From NCBI GenBank assembly GCA_963930055.1, contig CAWVKS010000008.1, positions 124,001 through 188,000 of the forward strand: a stretch of DNA of 64,000 nucleotides. The letters run 5' to 3'. Shown here piece by piece: positions 51,383 through 62,952 of this stretch (positions within the stretch are counted from its first letter, which is position 1; each line of letters begins with the position of its first letter). Under the pieces are notes generated by a model. It made no database searches. It was not told the DNA's origin and saw only the letters and a program-made list of their open reading frames with translations. The position numbers and the translations under genes are program-made. Origin of the DNA: Pullichristensenella sp963930055. Lineage in GTDB: Bacteria > Bacillota > Clostridia > Christensenellales > Aristaeellaceae.

Positions 51383-52080
51383 TTGGACGCCTCCCCGCCC
51401 TCGGTGATGGAAAAGAACATTTCCTCCAGCGAGCGCTCGCCGCCGTCGCCCTGCCGCTTTGTCGCGGCCAGGCGGCCGTGCATCATGATGTAGGCCGCGT
51501 CCCAGTAGTCCTCCACGCTGTCGATCATATGGGTGCTGATGAGCAGCGCCACGCCGTCCTCGCGCAGTTCCCGGAAGATCTCCTTCAATTCCTTGATGGC
51601 GTGGGGGTCGAGGCCGACCATCGGCTCGTCGAAGATGACGACGCGCGGGTGGTGTACCAGCTGGCAGCAGATGGACAGCTTCTGCTGCATGCCCTTGGAG
51701 AGCTCCTTGCCCAGTTTGTCGCGCTTGTCCCACATCTCGAAGCGGCGAAGCAGCGCCTCGCCGCAGCCGTCGTCCTCCATGCGCCAGGCGCGGCGCATGA
51801 ACTCCAGGTGTTCCGAAACGGTCAAAAGGTCGTACACCGCCGGCATTTCCGGGATGTAGCCCAGCGCGCGCTTGGCCTCCAGCGTCTTGTTGCCGTGGCC
51901 GCAGATCCGAATCTCCCCCTCAAAGCGCAACAGCCCGGCGACGCACTTGATGAGCGTCGATTTGCCCGCGCCGTTCGGCCCCAGCAGCACTGCCAGCTCC
52001 CCGCCCGCAACGGCGAAGGAAACGCCGTCGTTGGCCAGCGTTTTGCCGTAGCGCTTGGAGACGTTTTCAATATTCAGCAT
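51379..52080 (-). CDS. ABC transporter ATP-binding protein
   Basis: 233 residues from ATG 52080 (AAGGAGGAAAG upstream). Walker A GPNGAGKST, Q-loop IPEMP, signature LSKGMQQKL, Walker B VVIFDEPMVGLDP and switch histidine STHMID are all present. It powers the adjacent membrane subunit. Likely the CcmA/EcsA-like exporter class. Confidence 0.95.
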   Translation of the reverse strand: MLNIENVSKRYGKTLANDGVSFAVAGGELAVLLGPNGAGKSTLIKCVAGLLRFEGEIRICGHGNKTLEAKRALGYIPEMPAVYDLLTVSEHLEFMRRAWRMEDDGCGEALLRRFEMWDKRDKLGKELSKGMQQKLSICCQLVHHPRVVIFDEPMVGLDPHAIKELKEIFRELREDGVALLISTHMIDSVEDYWDAAYIMMHGRLAATKRQGDGGERSLEEMFFSITEGGEASK

Positions 52081-52276
52081 ACGTCTTTCCTCCTTGCGGC
52101 AAGAGTATACCAAAGGCGCGGCCGCATGGCAAGGGATCGCGGCCAAACCATACAGTTCCTTTACCCTGCGCCGCTTTCCGGCCGCTGAAAGCATCGCGCC
52201 TCCAAACGCGCGGGCGGCAGGCCCCGGGGCCTGCCGCCGTCTGTCTTTATTGGACGCCATTCGGAACGGAACGCAA

Positions 52277-52309
52277 CATCCCCGCCCCGTCGCGGATGGG
52301 GCAGGGATG
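52277..52309. repeat. CATCCCCGCCCC hairpin, copy 2
   Basis: CATCCCCGCCCC with GGGGCAGGGATG (one mismatch), 30 bases downstream of the exosporium-like gene on its strand. The rest of 52081-52338 holds no gene. Confidence 0.75.
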
Positions 52310-52338
52310 CGCCGCCTCCGGGCCGAAGGCGTTGGCCG

Positions 52339-53055
52339 CTATTGGACGCTGGAAATGGCCATGCTGGCCAGCGGCACGCCCTGCGCCCCCTGCGGGAACG
52401 TGGCCGCGCCGTTGCTCACCAGGCTGATGCAGCTGCCCGCGGCGGCGGCGACGATCGTCTGGCCGCTGAAACAGGCCGCGCCGCCCGCGCCGTCCAGCTG
52501 CACGGCCACCTCGCTTTCGCCGAGCCGCGCGCCGTTCAGGCGCAGGCCGATCACCGCGTCCGCCTGCGAAAGCGGCGGCGCGTTGAGCGAGTAGCTGACA
52601 AAGTAGGTACCGTCCTGGTTTACCTGCACGCCGCCCAGGCAGGGGGAGAAGCCCGCCCCGCCCTGCACGATGGCAAACGGCAGCGTACCGCCGTCCTGCA
52701 ATGTGGCCGGGCCATAGGCGGCGAGCACGGCGTACCCGCCCGGCGCGGGCGTCTGGCCGCCGCATCCGCACCCGCACCCGCAATTGCATCCGCAACCGCA
52801 ATCGCATCCGCACGCGCAGTCGTCCTCGGCGGAGGCCGTCACTTCCGCCAGACAGTCCGCGTCGCAGCACACGGCGGCGTAGCGGGGTTCGGGGTCAAGG
52901 GGCGTTTCGCAGCCGCAGCCGCACACGCAGACGCCGCCGCGCGCCGCCGTCCGGGCAGGGCAGGGCCCCTGGTAAAATACGCTGCCGCCGCAGACGCCGG
53001 GCACGGCGCGCAAAAGGCCGTAGCAGCCGCGCGCGTTGTTTTGTTGCCTGTACAC
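52339..53055 (-). CDS. Cys/Gly-rich spore-surface-like protein with BclA-type C-terminal domain
   Basis: 238 residues from GTG 53055 (AAAGGAG upstream). The N-terminal half is extremely rich in cysteine, including a CACGCDCGCGCNCGCGCGCGG run of alternating Cys and Gly (52745-52830). The C-terminal half (about 115-238) has the beta-sandwich pattern of BclA/collagen-like exosporium tips: GTYFVSYSLNAPPLSQADAVIGLRLNG, FSGQTIVAAAAGSCISLVSNG. Instead of a collagen stalk it carries the Cys-Gly stretch, which could crosslink or bind metal. A spore coat or exosporium place is inferred from the tip domain. Confidence 0.75.
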   Translation of the reverse strand: MYRQQNNARGCYGLLRAVPGVCGGSVFYQGPCPARTAARGGVCVCGCGCETPLDPEPRYAAVCCDADCLAEVTASAEDDCACGCDCGCGCNCGCGCGCGGQTPAPGGYAVLAAYGPATLQDGGTLPFAIVQGGAGFSPCLGGVQVNQDGTYFVSYSLNAPPLSQADAVIGLRLNGARLGESEVAVQLDGAGGAACFSGQTIVAAAAGSCISLVSNGAATFPQGAQGVPLASMAISSVQ

Positions 53056-53138
53056 GAAAATTTCTCCTTTCGCGGGGGTCTTTGGCGCGTGCGCGCCCTC
53101 CCCCCTGCATGCTATGCGCGCCGCGCCGCCGCCGTCCC

Positions 53139-53167
53139 TTGATTCTTAATCGAAAGGATGGTATACT
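53139..53167 (+). promoter_or_regulatory. Promoter of the LicD cluster
   Basis: TTGATT (53139-53144), 17 bp, TATACT (53162-53167), then AAAGGAGG before licD. Confidence 0.78.
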
Positions 53168-53199
53168 GAAAATGGTATCGAATGCAAAGGAGGCGCGAC

Positions 53200-54018
53200 A
53201 TGCGTCAGGTAACGGACGTGCGCGAATGGCAGGACCGCCTGTATGCGCTCATGTGCCAGTTTGGGGACTTCTGCCAGGCCAACGGCCTGCGCTATCAGCT
53301 CTTTGGCGGCACGCTGCTGGGCGCGGTGCGCCATCAGGACTTCATCCCCTGGGACGACGACGTTGACCTGGCCATGCCCCGGCCCGATTACGACCGTTTC
53401 ATCGCCCTGTACAAGCGCGCCCCCCTGCCGGGCACGCGGCTGGAATACAAGCACTTTGCCTTCCTCAAGCTCATCGACAGCGCGACCATGCGCAACGAGG
53501 ACTTGCGCCGCCCCTACGTCTCCGGCGCGGATGTGGACATCTTCCCCATCGACGGCACCGACCTGGACAACGCCAACGTTTCCATGAAGGAGGCCTATAT
53601 GCGCATCCGCCGCGAACACGCGCGGCTTGCGATGCTGCATCTCATCTCCAAAGACCCGGCGCTGTCCTTCTGGCGCAACCTTTTGCGCACGCTGCACCGC
53701 GTGACGGCGCGCTTCCCCTACTGGATGCTGCCGGCGGCGATGTTCTCCCGCCGCATCACGCGCTCGTTCGCCGTCTATCCGCCGGACGGCGCGCCCCGCG
53801 CCGGGGCGATGGCCACCTGGGGGCTGCCGGCGCTTTTGCCCAGCGAGGAGATCCTGCAGACGGTGGAGCTGCCCTTCCGCGACCGCACCTTCCCCTGCCC
53901 GCGCGGCTACGACAAGCTGTTGCGCCAGAAGTACGGGGACTATACCGTCGTCCCCAAGGCGCGCGACCGCCACGTGCACCCCGGGCGTCTCTATGTGGAG
54001 GACGGAAATGGACATTGA
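53200..54018 (+). CDS. LicD-family phosphotransferase
   Basis: 272 residues from ATG 53200. The nucleotidyltransferase-type core has FGGTLLGAVRHQDFIPWDDDVDLAMPRPDYDRF, with the metal-binding DDDVD acidic cluster, and SGADVDIFPIDGTD. LicD proteins transfer phosphocholine or similar groups onto teichoic acids and capsule sugars. It overlaps the Stealth gene by 11 bases and heads a four-gene unit. Confidence 0.92.
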   Translation: MRQVTDVREWQDRLYALMCQFGDFCQANGLRYQLFGGTLLGAVRHQDFIPWDDDVDLAMPRPDYDRFIALYKRAPLPGTRLEYKHFAFLKLIDSATMRNEDLRRPYVSGADVDIFPIDGTDLDNANVSMKEAYMRIRREHARLAMLHLISKDPALSFWRNLLRTLHRVTARFPYWMLPAAMFSRRITRSFAVYPPDGAPRAGAMATWGLPALLPSEEILQTVELPFRDRTFPCPRGYDKLLRQKYGDYTVVPKARDRHVHPGRLYVEDGNGH

Positions 54019-55000
54019 TTTTGTGCTTCCCTGGGTGGACGGCTCCGACCCCGCCTGGCGCGCCGCGCGCGCGTGCTGCGCGGGCGCGGACGGCGACACG
54101 AGCGACGTGCGCTACCGCGACTGGGGCACGCTCAAATACTGGTTCCGCGCCGTGGACAGGTTCGCCCCCTGGGTGCGCCGCGTGCACTTTGTCACCTGGG
54201 GCCACCTGCCGGAATGGCTGGAGACGGGGGAGCCGCGGCTGCATATCGTCCGCCACGAGGACTATATCCCCAAACAATACCTGCCCACGTTCAGCTCCCA
54301 CCCCATCGAGCTGAACATGCACCGCATAGACGGCCTGGCCGACCACTTCGTGTATTTCAACGACGATGTGTTCCTCACCGCGCCGGTGCGGCCGGAGGAC
54401 TTTTTCCGCAAGGGGCTGCCGCGGGACACCTGCCGCTTCAGCGTGGTGCACCCGCGCTCGGCGGACGACATGTTCGCCCACATACTGGTCAACAACCTGG
54501 GCGTGATCAACCGCCACGTCAACCGCCCCATGTGCCGCAGGCTGCACGGCCCCAAGTGGTACAGCCTGAAAAACGGCGTGGGCAGCGTGGCGCGCTCCGT
54601 CTCGCTGAGCTTCTGGCCGTTTTTCACCGGCTTTGCTTCCCCGCACCTGGCCGTGCCCTATGAAAAGCGCACGCTCGAGGATCTGTGGAAGATGGACCCG
54701 CAGGCGCTGGACGCCACCTGCCGCCGCCCCTTCCGCACCATGGCGGACGTAAGCCAGCTGGCGGCGCGCTCCGTGCAGCTGGCGCTGGGGCGCTTCGAGC
54801 CCTCCAAACCCCTGGGCGTGGCCTTCTTCCCCGACGGCGAAAAGGGCGTCGGCCCGGCGGCCAGGGCCATCGCCCGGCAGAAATACCGCATGGTATGCGT
54901 CAACGACGAGGATTCCGGCTTTGACTTCGAGGCGGAAAAAAAGCGCCTCATCGCCGCGTTCGAGCGCATCTTGCCGGACAAGTGCCCCTTCGAGCGCTGA
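54008..55000 (+). CDS. Stealth-family sugar-phosphate transferase
   Basis: 330 residues from ATG 54008 (GGAGGACGG upstream). Stealth conserved regions are seen in order: DIDFVLPWVDGSDPAW (CR1), RDWGTLKYWFRAVDRFAPWVRRVHFVTWGHLPEWL and HPIELNMHRIDGLADHFVYFNDDVFL (CR2, with NDD), and SFWPFFTGFASPHLAVPYEKRTL (CR3). Stealth enzymes join hexose-1-phosphates into phosphodiester-linked surface polymers. The enzyme likely builds the backbone or side branch modified by LicD. Confidence 0.92.
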   Translation: MDIDFVLPWVDGSDPAWRAARACCAGADGDTSDVRYRDWGTLKYWFRAVDRFAPWVRRVHFVTWGHLPEWLETGEPRLHIVRHEDYIPKQYLPTFSSHPIELNMHRIDGLADHFVYFNDDVFLTAPVRPEDFFRKGLPRDTCRFSVVHPRSADDMFAHILVNNLGVINRHVNRPMCRRLHGPKWYSLKNGVGSVARSVSLSFWPFFTGFASPHLAVPYEKRTLEDLWKMDPQALDATCRRPFRTMADVSQLAARSVQLALGRFEPSKPLGVAFFPDGEKGVGPAARAIARQKYRMVCVNDEDSGFDFEAEKKRLIAAFERILPDKCPFER

Positions 55001-55021
55001 AGCACAAGGGAGGTTCTCTTT

Positions 55022-55453
55022 ATGACCATTGGCTATACCGCCGGCGTGTTCGACCTGTTCCACATCGGCCATCTGACATTGCTTAAAAACGCCAAGGGGC
55101 TGTGCGACAAGCTCATCGTCGGCGTGACGGTGGACGAGCTGGTCACCTACAAGGGCAAGCGCGCCATCATCCCCTTCAGCGACCGCATCGAGATCGTGCG
55201 CAGCATCCGCTACGTGGACGCCGCCGTGCCCCAGTACGACATGGACAAACTGACCATGTGCAAAAAGCTGGGCGCGTCCATCCTCTTTGTCGGCGACGAC
55301 TGGTACGGCACGGACAAGTGGCGCGAATACGAAAAGGAGTTCGCCAAAGCGGGCGTGCGCATCGTCTACTTCCCCTACACGCGCGGCGTATCCTCCACGC
55401 AGGTGAGCAAGGCGCTGGCCGCCGTGCGCGGCGAAACGGAGGAAGCAAAATGA
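55022..55453 (+). CDS. Cytidylyltransferase, TagD-like
   Basis: 143 residues. GYTAGVFDLFHIGHLTLLKNAK has the HIGH nucleotidyltransferase motif; the second motif is TRGVSSTQVSK. Close to glycerol-3-phosphate cytidylyltransferase, which makes CDP-glycerol, though CDP-choline or another CDP-alcohol is also possible. It would supply the activated donor for LicD. Overlaps the next gene by 4 bases (ATGA). Confidence 0.9.
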   Translation: MTIGYTAGVFDLFHIGHLTLLKNAKGLCDKLIVGVTVDELVTYKGKRAIIPFSDRIEIVRSIRYVDAAVPQYDMDKLTMCKKLGASILFVGDDWYGTDKWREYEKEFAKAGVRIVYFPYTRGVSSTQVSKALAAVRGETEEAK

Positions 55454-56514
55454 CCGTAGACCGCGTATACTGCATGAATTCCTTCCTCACCTACCGCACC
55501 ATCCAGGACGGCGAATACGCCTTTGCCGACTGGCTGCCGGCGCGGCGCTTTTCCCTGCCGCCGCTGGAAGATCGCCTGCCCGTGCGCGACAGCGAAACGC
55601 TGGAAAACGAATTGCGGCGCGCCACGCAGGAAGCCTGCAAAGACGGCAAGGCGGCGCTGGCGCTCTCCGGCGGCATCGACTCGGCCTCCCTGGCGCGCTT
55701 CATGCCCAAAGGCTCCACGGCCTACACGTTCCGCTGCGTGGTGCCGGGCATGCAGGTGACCGACGAAAGCCCCGGCGCGGCGCGCTACGCCGAGGAATGC
55801 GGCCTCGACCACAGGATCGTGGACATCTACTGGGAGGACTTTGAAACGCTGACCCCCAGGCTGATGAAACGCAAGGGCATGCCCGTGCATTCCATCGAGA
55901 TCCAGATCTACAAGGCGGCGCTACAGGCGAAGAAGGACGGCTTTGAGCGCCTGATTTTCGGCGAGACGGCCGACGTCATCTACGGCGGGCTGGACGGCCT
56001 GCTCTCCAGGGACTGGCTGGCCGGGGACTTCATCGAGCGCTTTGCCTTCGTGCCCGCGTGGAAGGTGCTGCGCGACGCGCGGCTGGTGATCAAGCCCATG
56101 CTCGCCTACGAGCGCGACGGGCACATCGACCCCCACGAGTTTATTTCGCAGTTTTTCATCCGCGAGGTCATCACCAGCTACTTCAACGCCTGCGGCTGCG
56201 CCGGCGTGGAGGCGACGCTGCCCTATCTGGGCACGTACCTTGCCGCGCCGCTGGACTACGCGCGCGTGCGCGCCGGGGAGAGCAAATACCTGGTGCGCGA
56301 GATGTTCCGCCGCCTCTACCCCGGCTTCGTCGCCCCGAAAAAGCTGCCCATGCCCCGCGCCACCAACGAATGGTTCCGCGACTGGAAGGGCCCTGTGCGC
56401 CCCGAGTTTCTGCCGCACTGCACCGACAACATGACCGGCGACCAGAAGTGGCTCGTCTACTGCCTGGAGATGTTTTTGGACCTGCTGGACACGAAATTTG
56501 CCGGGGTGGGATAA
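55450..56514 (+). CDS. Asparagine synthase-like PP-loop ATPase
   Basis: 354 residues. The PP-loop ALSGGIDSASLARF lies near residue 75, and IFGETADVIYGGLDG near 170 is typical of the asparagine synthetase C-terminal fold. The glutaminase domain is absent. Such stand-alone synthetases amidate or adenylate acidic groups, for example on sugar acids in surface polysaccharides. Coupled translation with tagD ties it to the same pathway; the acceptor is unknown. Confidence 0.8.
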   Translation: MTVDRVYCMNSFLTYRTIQDGEYAFADWLPARRFSLPPLEDRLPVRDSETLENELRRATQEACKDGKAALALSGGIDSASLARFMPKGSTAYTFRCVVPGMQVTDESPGAARYAEECGLDHRIVDIYWEDFETLTPRLMKRKGMPVHSIEIQIYKAALQAKKDGFERLIFGETADVIYGGLDGLLSRDWLAGDFIERFAFVPAWKVLRDARLVIKPMLAYERDGHIDPHEFISQFFIREVITSYFNACGCAGVEATLPYLGTYLAAPLDYARVRAGESKYLVREMFRRLYPGFVAPKKLPMPRATNEWFRDWKGPVRPEFLPHCTDNMTGDQKWLVYCLEMFLDLLDTKFAGVG

Positions 56515-56616
56515 AAACCGGCCGTCCCGGCAGAAGGCGGCCGTCCCTTGCCGCCCTTTGCCGCGCCGCGCGCCCCTTTTCCGCCCAAAGGCGCGATTTT
56601 TTCACAATTCCACCCC

Positions 56617-56645
56617 TTGCGCGGCGGCTTTTTTTCTGATATAAT
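56617..56645 (+). promoter_or_regulatory. Promoter of rpsF-ssb-rpsR
   Basis: TTGCGC (56617-56622), 17 bp, TATAAT (56640-56645) with extended TGA. Confidence 0.75.
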
Positions 56646-56717
56646 ATGGAATTGGCGCATCCTTGCCATGGCCCTGAGCGGCCACGGCCGAAGTCCATAA
56701 GGAGGTGAACGTTTCCC

Positions 56718-57173
56718 ATGAACCAGTATGAAGTGATGTATGTGGTCGATGCCGCGCTGGAGGACAGCGCGCGCAACGAGCTGATCAACCGGTTTAACGA
56801 GCTCGTCGTCAAGAACGGCGGCGAAGTGGAGCGCGTCGATGAGTGGGGCAAGCGCCGTCTGGCCTACGCCATCAACTACAAGACCGAGGGCTACTATGTG
56901 CTGATGTACATCAAGGCCCCCGCCGACCTGCCCCGCGAGCTCGAGCGCAACCTGAAGATCTCCGACCAGGTGCTGCGCTATCTCGTCATCCGCTACGAGG
57001 GCGAGCTGCCCGCCAAGCGCGAGATGAACCGCCCCGTGCGCGAGAACGCCGAGGCTCCCGCCGCCGCGCCCGTCGCGCCGGTCGCGCCCGTTGTCGCCCC
57101 CGCGCCCGTAGAGGCCGAGGCCGCGAGCGCCGAGACCGCGGACGAGGAAGCCCCCGTTTCCGAGGCGGAATAA
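56718..57173 (+). CDS. rpsF: 30S ribosomal protein S6
   Basis: 151 residues. The core MNQYEVMYVVDAALEDSARNELINRFNELVVKNGGEVERVDEWGKRRLAYAINYKTEGYYVLMYIKAP is normal, about 95 residues. A tail of some 50 residues rich in Ala, Pro, Val and Glu follows. S6 pairs with S18 on the platform. Start ATG follows AAGGAGGTGAACG. Confidence 0.97.
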   Translation: MNQYEVMYVVDAALEDSARNELINRFNELVVKNGGEVERVDEWGKRRLAYAINYKTEGYYVLMYIKAPADLPRELERNLKISDQVLRYLVIRYEGELPAKREMNRPVRENAEAPAAAPVAPVAPVVAPAPVEAEAASAETADEEAPVSEAE

Positions 57174-57209
57174 ACAGGGCGGCCGACCCCGTCAAGGAGG
57201 TTGCAAGCC

Positions 57210-57635
57210 ATGAACAAAGCTATTTTGATCGGGAACCTGACCAGGGATCCCGAAACGCGCACCACGGCCTCCGGCGTTACCATGTGCCAGTTCACCATCG
57301 CGGTCAACCGCCGCTTTGTGAACCAGCAGGGCGTGCGTGAAGCGGATTTCATTCCCATTGTCACCTGGCGGCAGACGGCGGAACTGTGCTCCCGCTATCT
57401 GTCCAAGGGCCGCAAAGTCGCGGTGGAAGGCGTCATTCAGGTCCGTTCCTATGATGCGCAGGACGGCTCGAAGCGCTATGTCACCGAAGTGGTGGCCGAC
57501 AATGTGGAGTTCCTTTCCTCGCCGCAGGACGACCGCCAGCAGCGCGCGGACAACCCGCCGCCGCCCAGCGAGCCCAGCGGCTATACGCCCGACCAGGACG
57601 CCTTTACCGACGTGGACGACGAATTGCCGTTCTGA
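57210..57635 (+). CDS. ssb: Single-stranded DNA-binding protein
   Basis: 141 residues from ATG 57210 (AAGGAGG upstream). OB fold MNKAILIGNLTRDPETRTTASGVTMCQFTIAVNRR ... IVTWRQTAELCSRYLSKGRKVAVEGVIQVRSYD, and the acidic tip DVDDELPF that docks partner proteins. Placed between rpsF and rpsR as in most Firmicutes. Confidence 0.98.
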   Translation: MNKAILIGNLTRDPETRTTASGVTMCQFTIAVNRRFVNQQGVREADFIPIVTWRQTAELCSRYLSKGRKVAVEGVIQVRSYDAQDGSKRYVTEVVADNVEFLSSPQDDRQQRADNPPPPSEPSGYTPDQDAFTDVDDELPF

Positions 57636-57670
57636 GGCGTCAGCACCATCATTCAAGGAGGAAAACAGCA

Positions 57671-57928
57671 ATGTCTGAAGATAGAGGCGAACGGGTACGC
57701 CGCCCCCGCGGCCGCAAGCCCCGCCGCAAGGTCTGCCAGTTCTGCGTGGATAAGGTCCAGCACATCGACTACAAGGACATGGTGCGCCTGCGCATGAAGT
57801 ACACCAGCGAGCGCGGCAAGATCCTGCCCCGCCGCATGACCGGCACCTGCGCCAAGCACCAGCGCCAGCTGTCCACGGCCATCAAGCGTGCCCGCGTGAT
57901 CGCGCTGCTGCCCTACGTTTCCGAATGA
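57671..57928 (+). CDS. rpsR: 30S ribosomal protein S18
   Basis: 85 residues. RKVCQFCVDKVQHIDYKDMVRLRMKYTSERGKILPRRMTGTCAKHQRQLSTAIKRARVIALLPYV is the family core, with the CxxC...CxxH set of a zinc-binding S18 form. Confidence 0.97.
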   Translation: MSEDRGERVRRPRGRKPRRKVCQFCVDKVQHIDYKDMVRLRMKYTSERGKILPRRMTGTCAKHQRQLSTAIKRARVIALLPYVSE

Positions 57929-57940
57929 CCCGGCAATGCC

Positions 57941-57987
57941 GGCGCATCCCCGCCCCGTCGCAAAGGGGGGCGGGGATGCCGCGTTTT
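57941..57987 (+). terminator. Terminator of rpsR; CATCCCCGCCCC hairpin, copy 3
   Basis: GGCGCATCCCCGCCCC (57941-57956) with GGGGCGGGGATGCC (57967-57980), then GCGTTTT. Same stem as at 49777 and 52277. Confidence 0.85.
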
Positions 57988-58022
57988 CAGCGGCGGCGCC
58001 GCCGCCGTCATATTGTTTTTAC

Positions 58023-58051
58023 TTGACAGAAAGCCTGTCCGATGGTAAGAT
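58023..58051 (+). promoter_or_regulatory. str operon promoter
   Basis: TTGACA (58023-58028), 17 bp, TAAGAT (58046-58051). Confidence 0.85.
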
Positions 58052-58095
58052 AAAATGGTTTGGATGCCGGAAAAATCGAAAGGGGAGGAAGCGCC

Positions 58096-58344
58096 ATGCT
58101 GGAGCTGGAAAAGCTGAAGAATGCCGATAAGATCGTCGGTACGCGCCGCCTCCTCCGCGCCATTGCCGCCGGGGAAGTGTCCGAGGCGTATCTGGCCATG
58201 GACGCCGACCTCTTCATCGCCCGGCAGGTGCGTTCGGCCTGCGAACAGGCGGGCGTGCGCCTTGTCGAGGCAAGCTCCATGAAGGCGCTCGGCCAGGCCT
58301 GCGGCATTGAGGTCAAAACGGCCTCCGCCGGTATCCGCAAGTAA
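58096..58344 (+). CDS. L7Ae-like ribosomal protein (YbxF type)
   Basis: 82 residues. MLELEKLKNADKIVGTRRLLRAIAAGEVSEAYLAMDADLFIARQVRSACEQAGVRLVEASSMKALGQACGIEVKTASAGI matches the small L7Ae family that binds kink-turn RNA and precedes rpsL in Firmicutes. Confidence 0.92.
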   Translation: MLELEKLKNADKIVGTRRLLRAIAAGEVSEAYLAMDADLFIARQVRSACEQAGVRLVEASSMKALGQACGIEVKTASAGIRK

Positions 58345-58352
58345 CAACGCTA

Positions 58353-58382
58353 TTGCCTTCCAGGGTTGCGGAAGTGTATATA
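58353..58382 (+). promoter_or_regulatory. Possible second promoter before rpsL
   Basis: TTGCCT (58353-58358), 18 bp, TATATA (58377-58382), in the 102-base gap between the L7Ae-like gene and rpsL. Confidence 0.5.
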
Positions 58383-58446
58383 GAGGCAGGGACGGCCTCG
58401 CGGCCACCCCAAGGGACCCAAACCACTCAGGAGGTGCTTCTATACC

Positions 58447-58821
58447 ATGCCGACGATCAATCAGTTGATCCGCAAGGGTAGGGAGAAAGTTACCAGCAAG
58501 TCGAATTCGCCCATTCTGCAGAATTGCCCGCAGAAGCGCGGCGTCTGCCTGTCTGTCAAGACGCAGACCCCCAAGAAGCCGAATTCCGCGCTGCGTAAGA
58601 TCGCCCGTGTTCGTCTGACGAACATGATCGAAGGTACCTGCTACATCCCCGGTATCGGCCACAACCTGCAGGAGCACTCGGTTGTGCTGATCCGCGGCGG
58701 CAAGGTGCGCGATCTGCCTGGCGTGCGCTACCACATCATCCGCGGCACGCTCGACGCCGCGGGCGTTGCCAAGCGCATGCAGGGTCGCTCCCTCTACGGC
58801 GCCAAGCGGCCCAAGAAGTAA
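58447..58821 (+). CDS. rpsL: 30S ribosomal protein S12
   Basis: 124 residues. MPTINQLIRKGREKVTSKSNSP, TQTPKKPNSALRKIARVRLTN and HSVVLIRGGKVRDLPGVRYHIIRG are diagnostic. The lysines linked to streptomycin sensitivity (KKPNS and the K of GGKVRDLPG) appear to be wild type. Confidence 0.98.
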   Translation: MPTINQLIRKGREKVTSKSNSPILQNCPQKRGVCLSVKTQTPKKPNSALRKIARVRLTNMIEGTCYIPGIGHNLQEHSVVLIRGGKVRDLPGVRYHIIRGTLDAAGVAKRMQGRSLYGAKRPKK

Positions 58822-59030
58822 CGGGGGTACGCCCCTATCGGGTTTTTGAAAGTTATCGGCAGCCCAAGCCCAGCAGATTTGCGCGCACGCCATTTGGAAC
58901 GTGGGAGCGCGCGCGAAAAAGCGCGGCAGGGGCAGGATGCGCGGGGACGCGCCAACATCCCCCGCCCGCGCCGGTACGCCCAGCGTTTCTTTGTCGCTTA
59001 CGTCTTTGATACGATTTAGGAGGGACTACA
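58822..59030. other. Gap between rpsL and rpsG
   Basis: 209 bases without a gene, longer than usual in this operon. It contains GC-rich stretches related to the CATCCCCGCCCC hairpins (GGATGCGCGGGG...CATCCCCC near 58935-58970) but no clear T run. Confidence 0.4.
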
Positions 59031-59501
59031 ATGCCCAGACGTGGATTTATCCCGAAGCGCGAAGTGCTTCCGGATCCTGTATACGGAACCGTGGTCGTGA
59101 CCAAGCTCATCAACCAGATCATGTACGACGGCAAGCGCGGCTGCGCGCAGGCCGTGTGCTACGAGGCGTTTGAACAGGTCGCCCAAAAGACCGGCCAGGA
59201 CGCCATGGAGGTCTTTAACCAGGCCATCGCCAACATCATGCCTTCCCTCGAGGTCAAGGCCCGCCGCGTCGGCGGCACCACCTATCAGGTGCCGATCGAG
59301 ATCCGCCCGGAGCGCCGGCAGACGCTGGCCCTGCGCTGGCTGGTGATGTTCGCCCGCAAGCGCGGCGAGCGCAATATGTCCGACAAGCTGGCCGGCGAGA
59401 TCATGGACGCCGCCAACAACACCGGCAACGCCGTCAAGCGCCGCGAGGATATGCACAAGATGGCCGAGGCCAACAAGGCTTTCGCGCATTACCGCTGGTA
59501 A
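59031..59501 (+). CDS. rpsG: 30S ribosomal protein S7
   Basis: 156 residues. MPRRGFIPKREVLPDPVYGTVVVTKLINQIMYDGKRG and NTGNAVKRREDMHKMAEANKAFAHYRW are typical. S7 starts assembly of the 30S head. Confidence 0.98.
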   Translation: MPRRGFIPKREVLPDPVYGTVVVTKLINQIMYDGKRGCAQAVCYEAFEQVAQKTGQDAMEVFNQAIANIMPSLEVKARRVGGTTYQVPIEIRPERRQTLALRWLVMFARKRGERNMSDKLAGEIMDAANNTGNAVKRREDMHKMAEANKAFAHYRW

Positions 59502-59646
59502 TTTACGGCACGCAATTTCCCTGTTTCAGCGCGCGGCTTGATGGTCGCGCGCTGAAAGCGGCTATACGGGGCATGTTAAGAGATGTACACGCCCGTCAAG
59601 GCCGTGTTAAACCATGGACGATTCTGAAAGAAAGCGAGAAATTTTC

Positions 59647-61719
<2,073 letters not shown>

Positions 61720-61737
61720 TCTTAGGAGGAAAGAACC

Positions 61738-62949
<1,212 letters not shown>

Positions 62950-62952
62950 CCG

